Below, piece by piece: positions 17,288-26,407 of a stretch of DNA of 64,000 bases. The translations under genes were made by a program, and so were the position numbers. Every line of letters starts with the position of its first letter. Position 1 is the first letter of the stretch. The notes under the pieces were generated by a model. That model was not told where the DNA came from. It saw only the letters and a program-made list of their open reading frames with translations, and made no database searches. The stretch comes from Bacteroidales bacterium UBA5433 (lineage in GTDB: Bacteria > Bacteroidota > Bacteroidia > Bacteroidales > UBA932): positions 10,053-74,052 of the forward strand of contig DIRP01000026.1 in the NCBI GenBank assembly GCA_002427525.1, given 5' to 3'.

Positions 17288-18374
17288 GTGTAAAAACTCC
17301 TTCTTTTACCCTAAAAATTTTGCTTGGACCTCCCAGTGCCCGGATAATTTCTTCTACGCGTACTTTGTTGCTGTCAGTAATAAAAATTTGCCCAAACCCG
17401 TCTTCCACTACCAGGTGCAACAGGCGGGATACCCTTTGCGCATCCAGTTTGTCAAAAACATCATCCAGCAACATAATAGGAGCCATACCTTTCATTTGCT
17501 TGATCAATGCGAATTGTGCCAACTTAAGGGCCAGCAGAAAAGTCTTTTGCTGACCTTGCGAACCACATACTTTCAAGGAATGGGAATCCAATGAGAAGTG
17601 AATATCGTCACGCTGAATCCCGCTACTCGTAAACTGAAGTACTTTATCTCTTTCCAGGTATTTTTCCAGAAGTGCTTTCATAGGAGCACGGTTCAGGTCT
17701 GAGTCGTAACTAAGATCCACGTGTTCCTTGTCAGAAGCCAACAAACTGTAATACCTGGTAACATGCGGTCTTAACAGATGGCAGAGTTCACTGCGCCAGG
17801 CATGTATCCTGTCCGCACGGGAAGAAAGCGTTGCATCCAGAACTTGAAGTACATCTTCCGGAACCCTTTCTGATTTCAGCAATTTATTCCGCTGATGGAG
17901 GATTTTTTTATACTCCAGCACAGTTTGTAAATAATCCGGCTCTGTCTGCGAAAGCAGAAAATTCATGTACTTACGCCTTTCTTCTCCCGACCCGTAAACA
18001 AGCGAAATATCCTGTGGAGAAACCATAACGACAGGCAACAAGCCCACATGCAAGGAAAGCTTCTCATAACGCTTTCCATTTCTCTGAAAAATTTTGTCCC
18101 CCTGAAGCGGCACAGAGCAGGAAATTTTTTCAGTTATTCCCTTTTCCATGGCATATTCACCAAAAAGTGTAAACTCATGGCTTTCATGCCGGATTACACT
18201 CCTGTCCGGGATGGATAACGCGCTTTTACAAACACTCAGGTAATAGATAGCATCCAGCAGGTTGGTCTTTCCTTCCCCGTTGTCACCATACAAAACGTTA
18301 ATTCCCGGGGAGAATTCCAGCCCGGCCTGATCAATGTTTTTAAAATGAGAGATCAACAACCGCGATAAATGCAT
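17247..18374 (-). CDS. recF: DNA replication and repair protein RecF
   Basis: An SMC-like ATPase that loads RecA at single-strand gaps with RecOR. The 375-residue protein has Walker A YGDNGEGKTNLLDAI (about 30-44), the Q-loop region VMVSPQDISLVYG, the ABC signature CGSQGQQKTFLLALKLAQ and Walker B PIMLLDDVFDKLD. The length is standard. It heads the operon recF-dciA-pdxB-DUF4301 and is divergent from the membrane TPR gene. Confidence 0.96.
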   Translation of the reverse strand: MHLSRLLISHFKNIDQAGLEFSPGINVLYGDNGEGKTNLLDAIYYLSVCKSALSIPDRSVIRHESHEFTLFGEYAMEKGITEKISCSVPLQGDKIFQRNGKRYEKLSLHVGLLPVVMVSPQDISLVYGSGEERRKYMNFLLSQTEPDYLQTVLEYKKILHQRNKLLKSERVPEDVLQVLDATLSSRADRIHAWRSELCHLLRPHVTRYYSLLASDKEHVDLSYDSDLNRAPMKALLEKYLERDKVLQFTSSGIQRDDIHFSLDSHSLKVCGSQGQQKTFLLALKLAQFALIKQMKGMAPIMLLDDVFDKLDAQRVSRLLHLVVEDGFGQIFITDSNKVRVEEIIRALGGPSKIFRVKEGVFTHEKTENEAAERNT

Positions 18375-18396
18375 ACAGATTCCTTCTTCAAGTGTG

Positions 18397-18404
18397 CAAA
18401 AGTA
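18397..18404 (-). promoter_or_regulatory. -7 promoter box for the recF operon
   Basis: TACTTTTG followed by C on the minus strand, 22 bases before the recF ATG, matches TAnnTTTG. It lies just beside the -7 box of the divergent TPR gene. Confidence 0.5.
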
Positions 18405-18416
18405 GCAAATTTTACG

Positions 18417-18424
18417 TATATTTG
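18417..18424 (+). promoter_or_regulatory. -7 promoter box for the membrane TPR gene
   Basis: TATATTTG matches TAnnTTTG, 20 bases before the ATG at 18445. A partial -33 (TGTG, 18393-18396) is 20 bases upstream. Confidence 0.5.
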
Positions 18425-18444
18425 CCGCCTCAAATCAAAGACCT

Positions 18445-19140
18445 ATGTCAAAAAATAAAAGTAGCTCTAAGCATAAGCAAAAAAAGGAAGAAACGGCTAC
18501 TGTAGCCGAAGCCATCAGCAAATCAGAAGAATTTCTGAATAAGTATAAAAAACACATTATATTCACGGTCATTGGCATCATCGTGTTGCTGGGACTGTTC
18601 TTTGGTTACACAAAGCTGATCCGGGACCCCAGACGTGAAGAAGCGCTGTCCCAAATGTTTCCGGCAGAACAGTACTTCCGTGCAGATTCTTTTAATCTGG
18701 CGCTAAACGGAGACGGGAACATCCTGGGTTTTAAAGACATCATAAAAGATTACAAAAATGCGGCCGGTCCCGTTGTGTATTTTTATGCAGGTGTATGTGA
18801 ACTACAGTTGGAAAATTACCAGGAGGCCATTGAATACCTGAAAAAATACAAAGCAGCAGATGAAATCATCCAGGCACGCGCCTACTGCAATATCGGAGAT
18901 GCGTATGTAGGACTGAACGACCTGGACAACGGCTTGTCCTGGTACATGAAAGCAGCCACCTACAAAGACAATGCCTATGCTGCAGGCTATTACAAAAAAG
19001 CAGCCATCTTAATGGAAGAGAAGGGCGATTATACCGGAGCCCTTGATTTGTACAATACCATTAAGATAAAATATCCCTATACAATTGAGGGAATGGATAT
19101 TGACAAATACATATCGCGTCTTGAAGTTTTGATGCAATAA
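18445..19140 (+). CDS. membrane-anchored tetratricopeptide-repeat protein
   Basis: A 231-residue protein with a lysine-rich cytoplasmic head (1-33), one transmembrane segment (about 36-57, HIIFTVIGIIVLLGLFFGYT) and a periplasmic helical region of TPR-like repeats (about 110-225: YFYAGVCELQLENYQEAIEYL, AYCNIGDAYVGLNDLDNGLSW and further). The layout resembles YfgM-like membrane TPR chaperone partners, but the specific role is not known. It is followed 12 bases later by yebC. Confidence 0.8.
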   Translation: MSKNKSSSKHKQKKEETATVAEAISKSEEFLNKYKKHIIFTVIGIIVLLGLFFGYTKLIRDPRREEALSQMFPAEQYFRADSFNLALNGDGNILGFKDIIKDYKNAAGPVVYFYAGVCELQLENYQEAIEYLKKYKAADEIIQARAYCNIGDAYVGLNDLDNGLSWYMKAATYKDNAYAAGYYKKAAILMEEKGDYTGALDLYNTIKIKYPYTIEGMDIDKYISRLEVLMQ

Positions 19141-19152
19141 ACCAGTTTTACC

Positions 19153-19875
19153 ATGGGAAGGGCTTTTGAATACAGGAAGGCCAGAAAATTAAAACGCTGG
19201 GGCAATATGTCACGTACATTTACCCGGCTGGGCAAAGAATTGACCATTGCAGCCAAAGCAGGTGGAACAGATCCGGAAAACAACCCGCGTCTGCGTGCCA
19301 TCATTCAATCGGCTCGCTCGGAAAACATGCCCAAGGATAACATTGAAAGGGCCATTCGCAGGGCAGAAGAAAAAGACAAAGGAGATTACCGGGAAGTTGT
19401 TTATGAGGGGTACGGTCCGCATGGCATTGCCATCCTCATTGAAACGGCCACGGACAATACAACGCGTACCGTAGCCAACATACGCTCCTATTTCAACAAA
19501 AGCGGGGGAAGCCTGGGAACCTCCGGCAGTGTGGATTTTATGTTTGACCACAAATGCATTTTCCGCATTAAAGAAATACCCGGAATGGATTTGGAAGAAC
19601 TGGAACTGGAGTTGATAGATTACGGCGGAGAAGAAGTGTTCCAGGACGAAGACCAGGAAGGTGTGCTTGTGATTTACGGAGCTTTTGAATCGTACGGCAG
19701 CCTTCAAAAATTTATTGAAGAAAGAAACCTGGAACTTGTCAGCGGTGGTTTTGACCGCATTGTGAACGGCGAACTCAAAGAGCTACTACTTCACGAAAAA
19801 GAAGAAGTTGAAAAATTACTGGAGCGGATAGAAGAAGACGATGACGTACAAAACGTTTTTACCAACCTGGCCTAA
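19153..19875 (+). CDS. yebC: YebC/PmpR-family regulatory protein
   Basis: A 240-residue YebC protein. The family was described as transcription regulators, and more recent work links members to translation, helping ribosomes at difficult sequences. Motifs are MGRAFEYRKARKLKRWGNMSRTF at the start, with NMPKDNIERAIRRAEEKDKG and EGYGPHGIAILIE later. The acidic third domain has LELELIDYGGEEV. Length and order match the family. It ends 8 bases before the end of the convergent LTA-synthase-like gene. Confidence 0.93.
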   Translation: MGRAFEYRKARKLKRWGNMSRTFTRLGKELTIAAKAGGTDPENNPRLRAIIQSARSENMPKDNIERAIRRAEEKDKGDYREVVYEGYGPHGIAILIETATDNTTRTVANIRSYFNKSGGSLGTSGSVDFMFDHKCIFRIKEIPGMDLEELELELIDYGGEEVFQDEDQEGVLVIYGAFESYGSLQKFIEERNLELVSGGFDRIVNGELKELLLHEKEEVEKLLERIEEDDDVQNVFTNLA

Positions 19876-19883
19876 ACAATAAT

Positions 19884-21749
19884 CTAGTCCGTTACCGTCA
19901 ACCGGTCATCCAGAAGCCTGTTGTTGTACTGCTGCCTGAAAGCCTTAAGAAAGAGTTCGTTACCGGGCTCTTTTTCTTTTTCCTGCCTCATTACACTGAA
20001 TTCAGCCGGATGGTTCACCACAAAAGGGATGGTGAGTGAATCCCTTATATTCCTTCCAAAAGCAAAATAACTGTACGGATATTCCAGCCACTCCAGTACC
20101 GTTGGCATGATATCAATCTGTTGGGTGTAGTGCTCGTATTTCAGGCCTTCCGGAATCAGCTCTCCCGATGGATCAAAGTACATCAGAAAAATGGCCATAC
20201 TTTCAACGGCCGTCTGGTAATGTGGGTTTGTACGGGAAAACGTTCCGTGATCTGCAACAAATACAAACAACGTACGTTCATACCAACTGCTTTTGGCTGC
20301 ACGTGTAAAAAACTGTTGCAACGCATAATCTGTATAGCCAATACAACGGTGTACCGGATCTGTTCCCGGCGGAAATGTGTCCTCGTATTCTTTGGGTAAA
20401 ACAAAGGGGTGGTGAGAAGAAAGTGTAAATACGGCTGCCACAAACGGCTCAGGAAAAGTATCCAGGGTACGGGCCGAGAATTGCAAAAAAGGTTCGTCCC
20501 ATATACCCCAGTAACCGTCGTACAAAGATTTATCTCCAAATTCCTGCATTCCGTAATACGTATCAAACCCAAATTGACGTGACATCCCGTCCAGCCCCAG
20601 AGAGCCGTTGGGGGCTCCATGGAAAAAAGCTGTATAATAGCCCGTCTTTTTTAGCGCATTCCCCAAACCTTCCACCCTGTTAAGAGCATACGGAGTTAAA
20701 GCAAAAGGTTGTTCCAGAGAAGGAATACTTCCCAAAATCGAGGGAAGGGCATCCACCGATTTTCTACCGTTTGCATACGCCCGCGTACAAGCCAGGGAAT
20801 GTGCCGCAAGAGAGTCAAGAAAAGGCGTATAAGAAGGAGCCGTGCCGTTATTCAGGGCCCCGGAGTATTCTCGGGAAAAACTCTCCAGAATAAAGACCAC
20901 CACATTCCTGAATTTCTGTTCTTCTTTTGCAACCGGATGTGTTTCCTTCGTATGAACCGGACTGTAAATACGTTCCATCTCTTCCCTTGTACTAAAAAAG
21001 CCGAGTCTTTCTACAGAAGGTTTTCCCAAAGTACGCACAATACAGAACGGAGTATTTAAAACCACTCCGGCGTGGAGCGGGTCTTTCACATACGCTGCCG
21101 CATTGCCCAACGTGATGGGACGGGTTGTTCTGTCTGTCCCTCCACGTATGGCAACGACGGCCAGCCCCGCAGTCAGCATCAGCGTCCCCGTACGGACAAA
21201 GAAAAATCGCGCCGTAAAGACGGGACGTGACGGATACCTGGTACGTCCGTAGCAGACCCAAAGCAGGAACACCAATACCACCCACAACAAAAAAACAACC
21301 AGGTAATCTGCCAGGCCATGAGCTACAAGAGGCCCCAGGCTTGTTTCATTTGCAAATTCACGAAAAAATGTAAAATCCGTCCTTCTGAGCGTTGTACGGA
21401 AAAAAACAAAATCAAAGAACTGAACAAAAAATCCCACACCGTTTGTTACAAGAAAGACAGCCTTTAAAAAAAGTTGCCAGCCTTTTGAAAAAACGAAAGG
21501 AAACGGCAAAAGAGCAAGCAACATGTACAACCCGTTCAAGTAAAACAAAGCCGCCAGATCAAAGCGTAAACCTCCGCGCAGCAGGTCAGGCCAATCTGCA
21601 AGTTCCAAACTTGCAAACAAATACCTGTTAAACAGATAAAATCCGATACGTGTAAACAAAAACAAAACAAGAACAAGAACAAGACGTCTTGCTATGGTAA
21701 GCAGGTAGTTAGATGCGGTATGGTTTTTGATTGTTTTTTCTTTTTTCAT
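19884..21749 (-). CDS. LTA-synthase-like membrane sulfatase
   Basis: A 621-residue inner-membrane protein: about five hydrophobic segments in the first 200 residues, then a periplasmic alkaline-phosphatase/sulfatase domain of the LtaS type. That domain begins VVFILESFSREYSGAL, and the nucleophile site is NGRKSVDALPSIL with Ser331 where LtaS has threonine. DGYWGIWDEPF and FVFVADHGTFSR supply other metal ligands. Such enzymes move phosphoglycerol or phosphoethanolamine groups between lipids and glycans. The substrate in this organism is unknown. It converges on yebC and is divergent from mce. Confidence 0.88.
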   Translation of the reverse strand: MKKEKTIKNHTASNYLLTIARRLVLVLVLFLFTRIGFYLFNRYLFASLELADWPDLLRGGLRFDLAALFYLNGLYMLLALLPFPFVFSKGWQLFLKAVFLVTNGVGFFVQFFDFVFFRTTLRRTDFTFFREFANETSLGPLVAHGLADYLVVFLLWVVLVFLLWVCYGRTRYPSRPVFTARFFFVRTGTLMLTAGLAVVAIRGGTDRTTRPITLGNAAAYVKDPLHAGVVLNTPFCIVRTLGKPSVERLGFFSTREEMERIYSPVHTKETHPVAKEEQKFRNVVVFILESFSREYSGALNNGTAPSYTPFLDSLAAHSLACTRAYANGRKSVDALPSILGSIPSLEQPFALTPYALNRVEGLGNALKKTGYYTAFFHGAPNGSLGLDGMSRQFGFDTYYGMQEFGDKSLYDGYWGIWDEPFLQFSARTLDTFPEPFVAAVFTLSSHHPFVLPKEYEDTFPPGTDPVHRCIGYTDYALQQFFTRAAKSSWYERTLFVFVADHGTFSRTNPHYQTAVESMAIFLMYFDPSGELIPEGLKYEHYTQQIDIMPTVLEWLEYPYSYFAFGRNIRDSLTIPFVVNHPAEFSVMRQEKEKEPGNELFLKAFRQQYNNRLLDDRLTVTD

Positions 21750-21761
21750 AGGTATTTACCA

Positions 21762-21769
21762 CAAATGTA
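21762..21769 (-). promoter_or_regulatory. -7 promoter box for the LTA-synthase-like gene
   Basis: TACATTTG on the minus strand, 12 bases before the ATG at 21749, matches TAnnTTTG. No good -33 element. Confidence 0.45.
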
Positions 21770-21809
21770 AAGAATCTATGATATACTTAGACTTTTCAGA
21801 TAAATTTCA

Positions 21810-21817
21810 TACTTTTG
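21810..21817 (+). promoter_or_regulatory. -7 promoter box for the decarboxylase/V-ATPase gene run
   Basis: TACTTTTG followed by C matches TAnnTTTG and lies 44 bases before mce. A weak TTAG (21787-21790) is at -33 spacing of 19. No comparable box stands out in the short gaps up to 35014, so this may serve all thirteen genes. Confidence 0.5.
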
Positions 21818-21861
21818 CAGGATTAAACTTAAAATTCCATACTTTTTTTAAAATACAATCC

Positions 21862-22269
21862 ATGATTAAGCATATTGAGCATATTGGCATTGCCGTTAAA
21901 TCCCTTGAAGCGGCCATTGCGTTTTATGAATCCAAGCTTGGCCTGACATGTTATGCCATTGAAGAAGTACCCGACCAAAAAGTTAAAACAGCTTTTTTTC
22001 AGGTGGGACAAACAAAAATAGAATTATTGGAAAGCACGGACCCTGAAGGACCCATTGGAAAATTTCTGGAAAAAAGAGGCGAAGGGGTACACCATATAGC
22101 TTTCGCCACAGAAGGCTTATCAGAAAAACTGGAAGACCTGGATGGGAAAGGAGTCCGTCTTATTGATAAAACACCACGCAAAGGAGCAGAAGGGTTGCAG
22201 ATAGCTTTTCTGCACCCAAAAGATACCCTGGGGGTATTGACCGAATTGTGTGAAAACCCGGAGAAATAA
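21862..22269 (+). CDS. mce: methylmalonyl-CoA epimerase
   Basis: Interconverts (R)- and (S)-methylmalonyl-CoA between the mutase and the decarboxylase in propionate formation. The 135-residue glyoxalase-fold protein starts MIKHIEHIGIAVKSLE with a metal-binding histidine, has FYESKLGL and GEGVHHIAFATEG with the second histidine, and ends with the glutamate in GVLTELCE. Start chosen at 21862, as the longer in-frame extension would cover the promoter. It lies 35 bases before mmdA. Confidence 0.95.
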   Translation: MIKHIEHIGIAVKSLEAAIAFYESKLGLTCYAIEEVPDQKVKTAFFQVGQTKIELLESTDPEGPIGKFLEKRGEGVHHIAFATEGLSEKLEDLDGKGVRLIDKTPRKGAEGLQIAFLHPKDTLGVLTELCENPEK

Positions 22270-22304
22270 ACAATATTCAATAAATTAATGATACTATAAT
22301 TAAA

Positions 22305-23858
22305 ATGAGCAAGCAGTTGGAACAGGTCAGGGAGTTGATTCAACTCCGCGAAAAAGCCCGCCTTGGAGGGGGTCAAAAACGTATTGATGCACAACATGCA
22401 AAAGGAAAATGTACGGCTCGTGAACGAATAACCATGCTTTTGGATGAGGGAAGTTTTGAGGAGTTTGATATGTTCGTTACACACAGAAGTACCAATTTTG
22501 GCATGCAGGAAAATGTTATCCTTGGTGACGGTGTAGTCACAGGATACGGAACCATTGAAGGTCGGCTTGTTTATGTTTTCGCACAGGACTTTACCGTGTT
22601 TGGAGGTTCCCTCTCTGAAACCATGGCCATGAAAATCACTAAGATTATGGAACAAGCCATGAAAGTTGGAGCTCCCCTCATAGGGATCAACGACTCGGGT
22701 GGTGCACGTATCCAGGAAGGAGTTAATGCACTGGCCGGCTACGGAGACATCTTTCAAAACAACATCCTGGCATCGGGTGTAATCCCGCAAATTTCTGCAC
22801 TATTTGGCCCTTGTGCCGGAGGTGCTGTGTATTCCCCTGCCCTCACAGACTTTACCATTATGATGAAAGGGTCAAGTTACATGTTTCTTACAGGCCCAAA
22901 AGTAGTTAAAACGGTAACCGGCGAAGATGTTACCCAGGAAGAACTGGGTGGTGCCTTGGTACATGCCAGCAAAAGCGGTGTAGCACACTTCACAGTAGAA
23001 ACAGAAGAAGACGGTATTGAGCTGATGCGTGATTTGCTTAGCTACCTGCCGCAAAACAATATGGAAGAACCTCCCCACCTGGAGTGTTCAGACCCCATTG
23101 ACCGCCTGGAAGATTCGCTTAACGAAATTATTCCGGACAGTCCCAACAAGCCTTACAATATGTACGATATCATCCACAACATTGTGGATCAGGGCAAGTT
23201 TCTGGAAGTTCATAGAGAATATGCCACCAACATCATCACAGGCTTTGCCAGATTCAATGGCTCATCTGTAGGTATTGTTGCCAACCAGCCGCGTGTTCTT
23301 GCCGGAGTACTTGATATCAATGCTTCACGGAAAGCTGCACGTTTTGTACGGTTCTGCGATGCCTTCAATATTCCGCTGGTTACGCTGGTTGACGTTCCGG
23401 GATTTTTGCCGGGAACGCAACAGGAATACGGAGGTGTCATTCTTCACGGAGCCAAATTGCTGTATGCCTACGGAGAGGCCACAGTACCCAAAATCACAGT
23501 CATACTAAGGAAGGCATACGGAGGAGCCTACATTGTCATGGGGTCCAAACACCTTGGCGGTGACCTGAATTATGCCTGGCCTTCTGCAGAGATTGCCGTT
23601 ATGGGACCTTCCGGTGCCATTGAAGTATTGTATGGAAAAGAAATGGCAGAAACAGAAGATCCCGCTCTTTTTGTAGCAGAAAAAGAAAAAGAATACCGGG
23701 ATAATTTTGCCAATCCTTACAATGCCGCCCGGTACGGGTATATTGACGACGTAATAGAACCCAGGAATACGCGTTTCAGGATTATACGGGCCTTGCAGTT
23801 GCTCTCCAACAAAAAACAAAGTCTGCCTCCCAAGAAGCACGATAACCTTCCTTTATAA
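22305..23858 (+). CDS. mmdA: methylmalonyl-CoA decarboxylase alpha subunit (carboxyltransferase)
   Basis: Transfers the carboxyl group of methylmalonyl-CoA to the biotin carrier in the Na+-pumping decarboxylase complex. The 517-residue protein is a two-half crotonase-like carboxyltransferase: [33 protein letters not shown] in the N half, and the C-half motifs [17 protein letters not shown] and [18 protein letters not shown]. The same fold serves propionyl-CoA carboxylase beta subunits. The following gamma, biotin-carrier and beta genes identify a decarboxylase pump instead. Confidence 0.92.
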   Translation: MSKQLEQVRELIQLREKARLGGGQKRIDAQHAKGKCTARERITMLLDEGSFEEFDMFVTHRSTNFGMQENVILGDGVVTGYGTIEGRLVYVFAQDFTVFGGSLSETMAMKITKIMEQAMKVGAPLIGINDSGGARIQEGVNALAGYGDIFQNNILASGVIPQISALFGPCAGGAVYSPALTDFTIMMKGSSYMFLTGPKVVKTVTGEDVTQEELGGALVHASKSGVAHFTVETEEDGIELMRDLLSYLPQNNMEEPPHLECSDPIDRLEDSLNEIIPDSPNKPYNMYDIIHNIVDQGKFLEVHREYATNIITGFARFNGSSVGIVANQPRVLAGVLDINASRKAARFVRFCDAFNIPLVTLVDVPGFLPGTQQEYGGVILHGAKLLYAYGEATVPKITVILRKAYGGAYIVMGSKHLGGDLNYAWPSAEIAVMGPSGAIEVLYGKEMAETEDPALFVAEKEKEYRDNFANPYNAARYGYIDDVIEPRNTRFRIIRALQLLSNKKQSLPPKKHDNLPL

Positions 23859-23870
23859 CCCCACATTACA

Positions 23871-24785
23871 ATGAAACATTTTTATAAATGCTTACTTACC
23901 GTATGGGTGTTGCTCTTAGCCGTCGGGCTCTATGGCCAAAATCCAAACGAGTTAAGACTGAATGAGCTTTTGATTATCAATACGGAAGATTTTCAGGATG
24001 ATTTTGGTGTACACAGTGCTTGGTTTGAAATTTTCAATACCGGTTACGGAACGGTGGATATCGGAGGTTGCTACTTGAGTAACGATCCCGACGACCTGAA
24101 AAAATACACCATCCCGCGCGGCGACATATTGACAAAAATAAGACCCAGGCAGCATATTTTGTTCTGGGCCGACAACATGCCTCACAGAGGATCTTTTCAT
24201 GTCAACTTTACCCTGGAAGAATCGGAAGTGCTTATTTTAACAAGCGGAGACGGAACAACCATCATCGATCAGGTCACCTTGCCTAAAGGCATGGAACCCA
24301 ACCAGTCTTACGGAAGAACGGTGGATGGAGAAGGTACGTATGGATTGGATGCCGATAACTCAGGATGGGAAATATTGCCCAAAACTTCGCCCAGTACCAA
24401 CAACTTCTCCTTAGACGGAAAATCGCGTAGCGAGTTGATGAAAGAGAGAGATCCATACGGGTGGATTATGACCCTTTTAGCTATGTCCGTAGTATTTTTG
24501 GCACTCGTCCTTTTAACATTTGTATTTAAAGGAACAGGAAAAATAGCCTTAAACTTGACACAGAGGAAAGCAGATGCCTATGGCAAAACAAAAAAAGTTT
24601 CCATGGCAGAAACTTCAGGAGAAGTGTTCGCAGCCATTGCCACGGCACTGCATATGTATGCTCGTGAAAACGAAGTACACGATATTGAAACAACCATCTT
24701 GACCATTGAGCAAGTCAGGAGAAATTATTCTCCGTGGAGTTCCAAGGGTCAATCCATGAGGAAAACTCCCTCTGCAAGAAAATAA
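23871..24785 (+). CDS. lamin-tail-domain / OadG-type gamma subunit fusion
   Basis: A 304-residue protein with a signal peptide (1-22), a lamin-tail-like beta domain (about 25-165: LRLNELLIINTEDFQ, WFEIFNTGYGTVDIGGCYLS, NQSYGRTVDGEG), one transmembrane segment (about 198-221, MTLLAMSVVFLALVLLTFVF) and a cytoplasmic tail. The membrane part matches the small gamma (OadG) subunit that assembles Na+-pumping decarboxylases, here carrying a large extracytoplasmic domain. The tail end (EVFAAIATALHMYARENEVHD) looks like the region preceding biotin carriers. The order alpha-gamma-carrier-beta supports this role. What the lamin-tail domain binds is unknown. Confidence 0.82.
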   Translation: MKHFYKCLLTVWVLLLAVGLYGQNPNELRLNELLIINTEDFQDDFGVHSAWFEIFNTGYGTVDIGGCYLSNDPDDLKKYTIPRGDILTKIRPRQHILFWADNMPHRGSFHVNFTLEESEVLILTSGDGTTIIDQVTLPKGMEPNQSYGRTVDGEGTYGLDADNSGWEILPKTSPSTNNFSLDGKSRSELMKERDPYGWIMTLLAMSVVFLALVLLTFVFKGTGKIALNLTQRKADAYGKTKKVSMAETSGEVFAAIATALHMYARENEVHDIETTILTIEQVRRNYSPWSSKGQSMRKTPSARK

Positions 24786-24810
24786 TAAAACCGATAACAC
24801 ATCTACAATC

Positions 24811-25242
24811 ATGAAAGAATATAAATTGATCATTAACGGGAACAATTACAACGTTGTCATTAATGAACTGGAAGATACCCTGGCAGAAGTGGAGGTTAAC
24901 GGAACTCCTTACCAGGTGACGATTGACAAGCCTATCAAAAAGACTCCTGTATCCACCGTTTCCCGCTCACCGCGTGTATCTGCTCCAAGACCTCAAGCTG
25001 TCGCTGCCGCTCCTTCCACAGGCGGAGCTACACATACCATCCATTCACCGCTACCGGGCGTAATTCTGGAAGTAACGGTAAAAGAAGGTGATACTATTAA
25101 ATCGGGACAAAAACTGGTTGTACTGGAAGCCATGAAAATGGAAAACAATATTGAAGCCGACAGAGACGGAGTTGTAACTTCTATCAAAGTAAGCAAAGGA
25201 GACTCTGTACTGGAAGGTGCACCCTTGATAATTTTGAATTAA
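24811..25242 (+). CDS. mmdC: biotin carboxyl carrier subunit of methylmalonyl-CoA decarboxylase
   Basis: A 143-residue carrier: N-terminal strand region (1-40), a Pro/Ala/Ser-rich linker (about 41-72), and a biotinyl domain (75-143) with the biotin-lysine motif EAMKMEN, Lys109. It carries CO2 from the alpha subunit to the membrane beta subunit. It ends 1 base before mmdB, so the two are tightly coupled. Confidence 0.94.
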   Translation: MKEYKLIINGNNYNVVINELEDTLAEVEVNGTPYQVTIDKPIKKTPVSTVSRSPRVSAPRPQAVAAAPSTGGATHTIHSPLPGVILEVTVKEGDTIKSGQKLVVLEAMKMENNIEADRDGVVTSIKVSKGDSVLEGAPLIILN

Positions 25243-25243
25243 C

Positions 25244-26386
25244 ATGGATCAAATCATCAATAACCTGCAACAATTCTGGGATTATACAGGATTTGCCAAT
25301 ACCACTTTTCAACATCTCTTAATGATATGTATAGGTATTGGATTTATTGCCATGGGGATTATCAAGGAGTGGGAGCCGCTCCTGCTTATTCCCATTGGAT
25401 TTGGAATGATTATAGGGAATATCCCTCTTTACCCCGGTCTGAGTGTTGGTATTTACGAAGAAGGTTCTGTACTCAATATCTTGCACCACGGTGTTCAGAA
25501 CGGGTGGTATCCACCATTGATTTTCTTGGGCATTGGGGCTATGACAGACTTTTCTTCCCTTATATCCAACCCTAAACTGCTTTTGATTGGGGCTGCCGCT
25601 CAATTTGGCATTTTTGCTGCTTATGCTGCCTCGCTCTTCCTGGGATTTGAACCACAAGCTGCCGGTGCTATCGGCATTATCGGAGGGGCTGACGGTCCTA
25701 CGGCTATTTTCTTATCATCAAGATTGGCTCCGGACTTATTGGGAGCCATTGCCGTATCTGCCTATTCCTATATGGCGTTGGTACCGCTTATTCAGCCTCC
25801 TATTATGAAGTTGTTTACAACAAAAAAAGAGCGGTTGATTAAGATGAAGCCGGCCCGCGCCGTTTCCAAAACAGAAAAAATCATTTTCCCCATTGTCGGG
25901 TTGCTGCTTACGGCCTTCATAGTACCTTCGGGATTGCCTTTGCTGGGTTTGCTTTTCTTTGGCAACTTGCTGAAAGAAAGTGGAGTCACAAGGCGCCTTG
26001 CAGAAACAGCCCGCGGACCGCTTATTGACGTTGTCACCATCCTGATTGGATTGACCGTAGGAGCTTCCACACAAGCAGATAAGTTCCTTCAGATGGAATC
26101 TATAAAGATTTTTGCTCTGGGAGCCATGTCATTTATTGTGGCAACAGCAGCCGGTGTACTTTTTGTCAAGGTAATAAACCTGTTCCTGAAACCGGGAAAC
26201 AAAATCAATCCGCTTATTGGAAATGCCGGCGTATCTGCTGTCCCCGACTCGGCCCGTGTGTCTGAAGTCATTGGCCTGCAATACGACCGCACCAACCACC
26301 TGCTGATGCATGCCATGGGACCCAATGTGGCCGGAGTCATAGGCTCAGCCGTAGCAGCAGGAATTTTACTCGGATTCTTATCATAA
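25244..26386 (+). CDS. mmdB: Na+-translocating decarboxylase beta subunit
   Basis: The membrane subunit that decarboxylates carboxybiotin and pumps Na+ outwards. The 380-residue protein has about nine to eleven hydrophobic segments. Family motifs are IGAMTDFSSLISNPKLLLIGAA in part, GIIGGADGPTAIFLSS with the functionally important aspartate, and the C-terminal NAGVSAVPDSARVS and HAMGPNVAGVIGSAVAAG stretches. Length is normal for OadB/MmdB. It is followed 21 bases later by the V-ATPase genes. Confidence 0.94.
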   Translation: MDQIINNLQQFWDYTGFANTTFQHLLMICIGIGFIAMGIIKEWEPLLLIPIGFGMIIGNIPLYPGLSVGIYEEGSVLNILHHGVQNGWYPPLIFLGIGAMTDFSSLISNPKLLLIGAAAQFGIFAAYAASLFLGFEPQAAGAIGIIGGADGPTAIFLSSRLAPDLLGAIAVSAYSYMALVPLIQPPIMKLFTTKKERLIKMKPARAVSKTEKIIFPIVGLLLTAFIVPSGLPLLGLLFFGNLLKESGVTRRLAETARGPLIDVVTILIGLTVGASTQADKFLQMESIKIFALGAMSFIVATAAGVLFVKVINLFLKPGNKINPLIGNAGVSAVPDSARVSEVIGLQYDRTNHLLMHAMGPNVAGVIGSAVAAGILLGFLS

Positions 26387-26407
26387 ACACATACCCAATA
26401 CAATTAT

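Noticed and set aside
21999..22790. 263-codon open frame on the minus strand over mce and mmdA
   Set aside because: Both overlapped genes are clear family members in the other direction; the reverse product shows no family features.
22305..23858. Propionyl-CoA carboxylase beta subunit
   Set aside because: The same fold, but no biotin carboxylase gene is present and gamma, carrier and Na+-pump beta genes follow, so it is a decarboxylase subunit.
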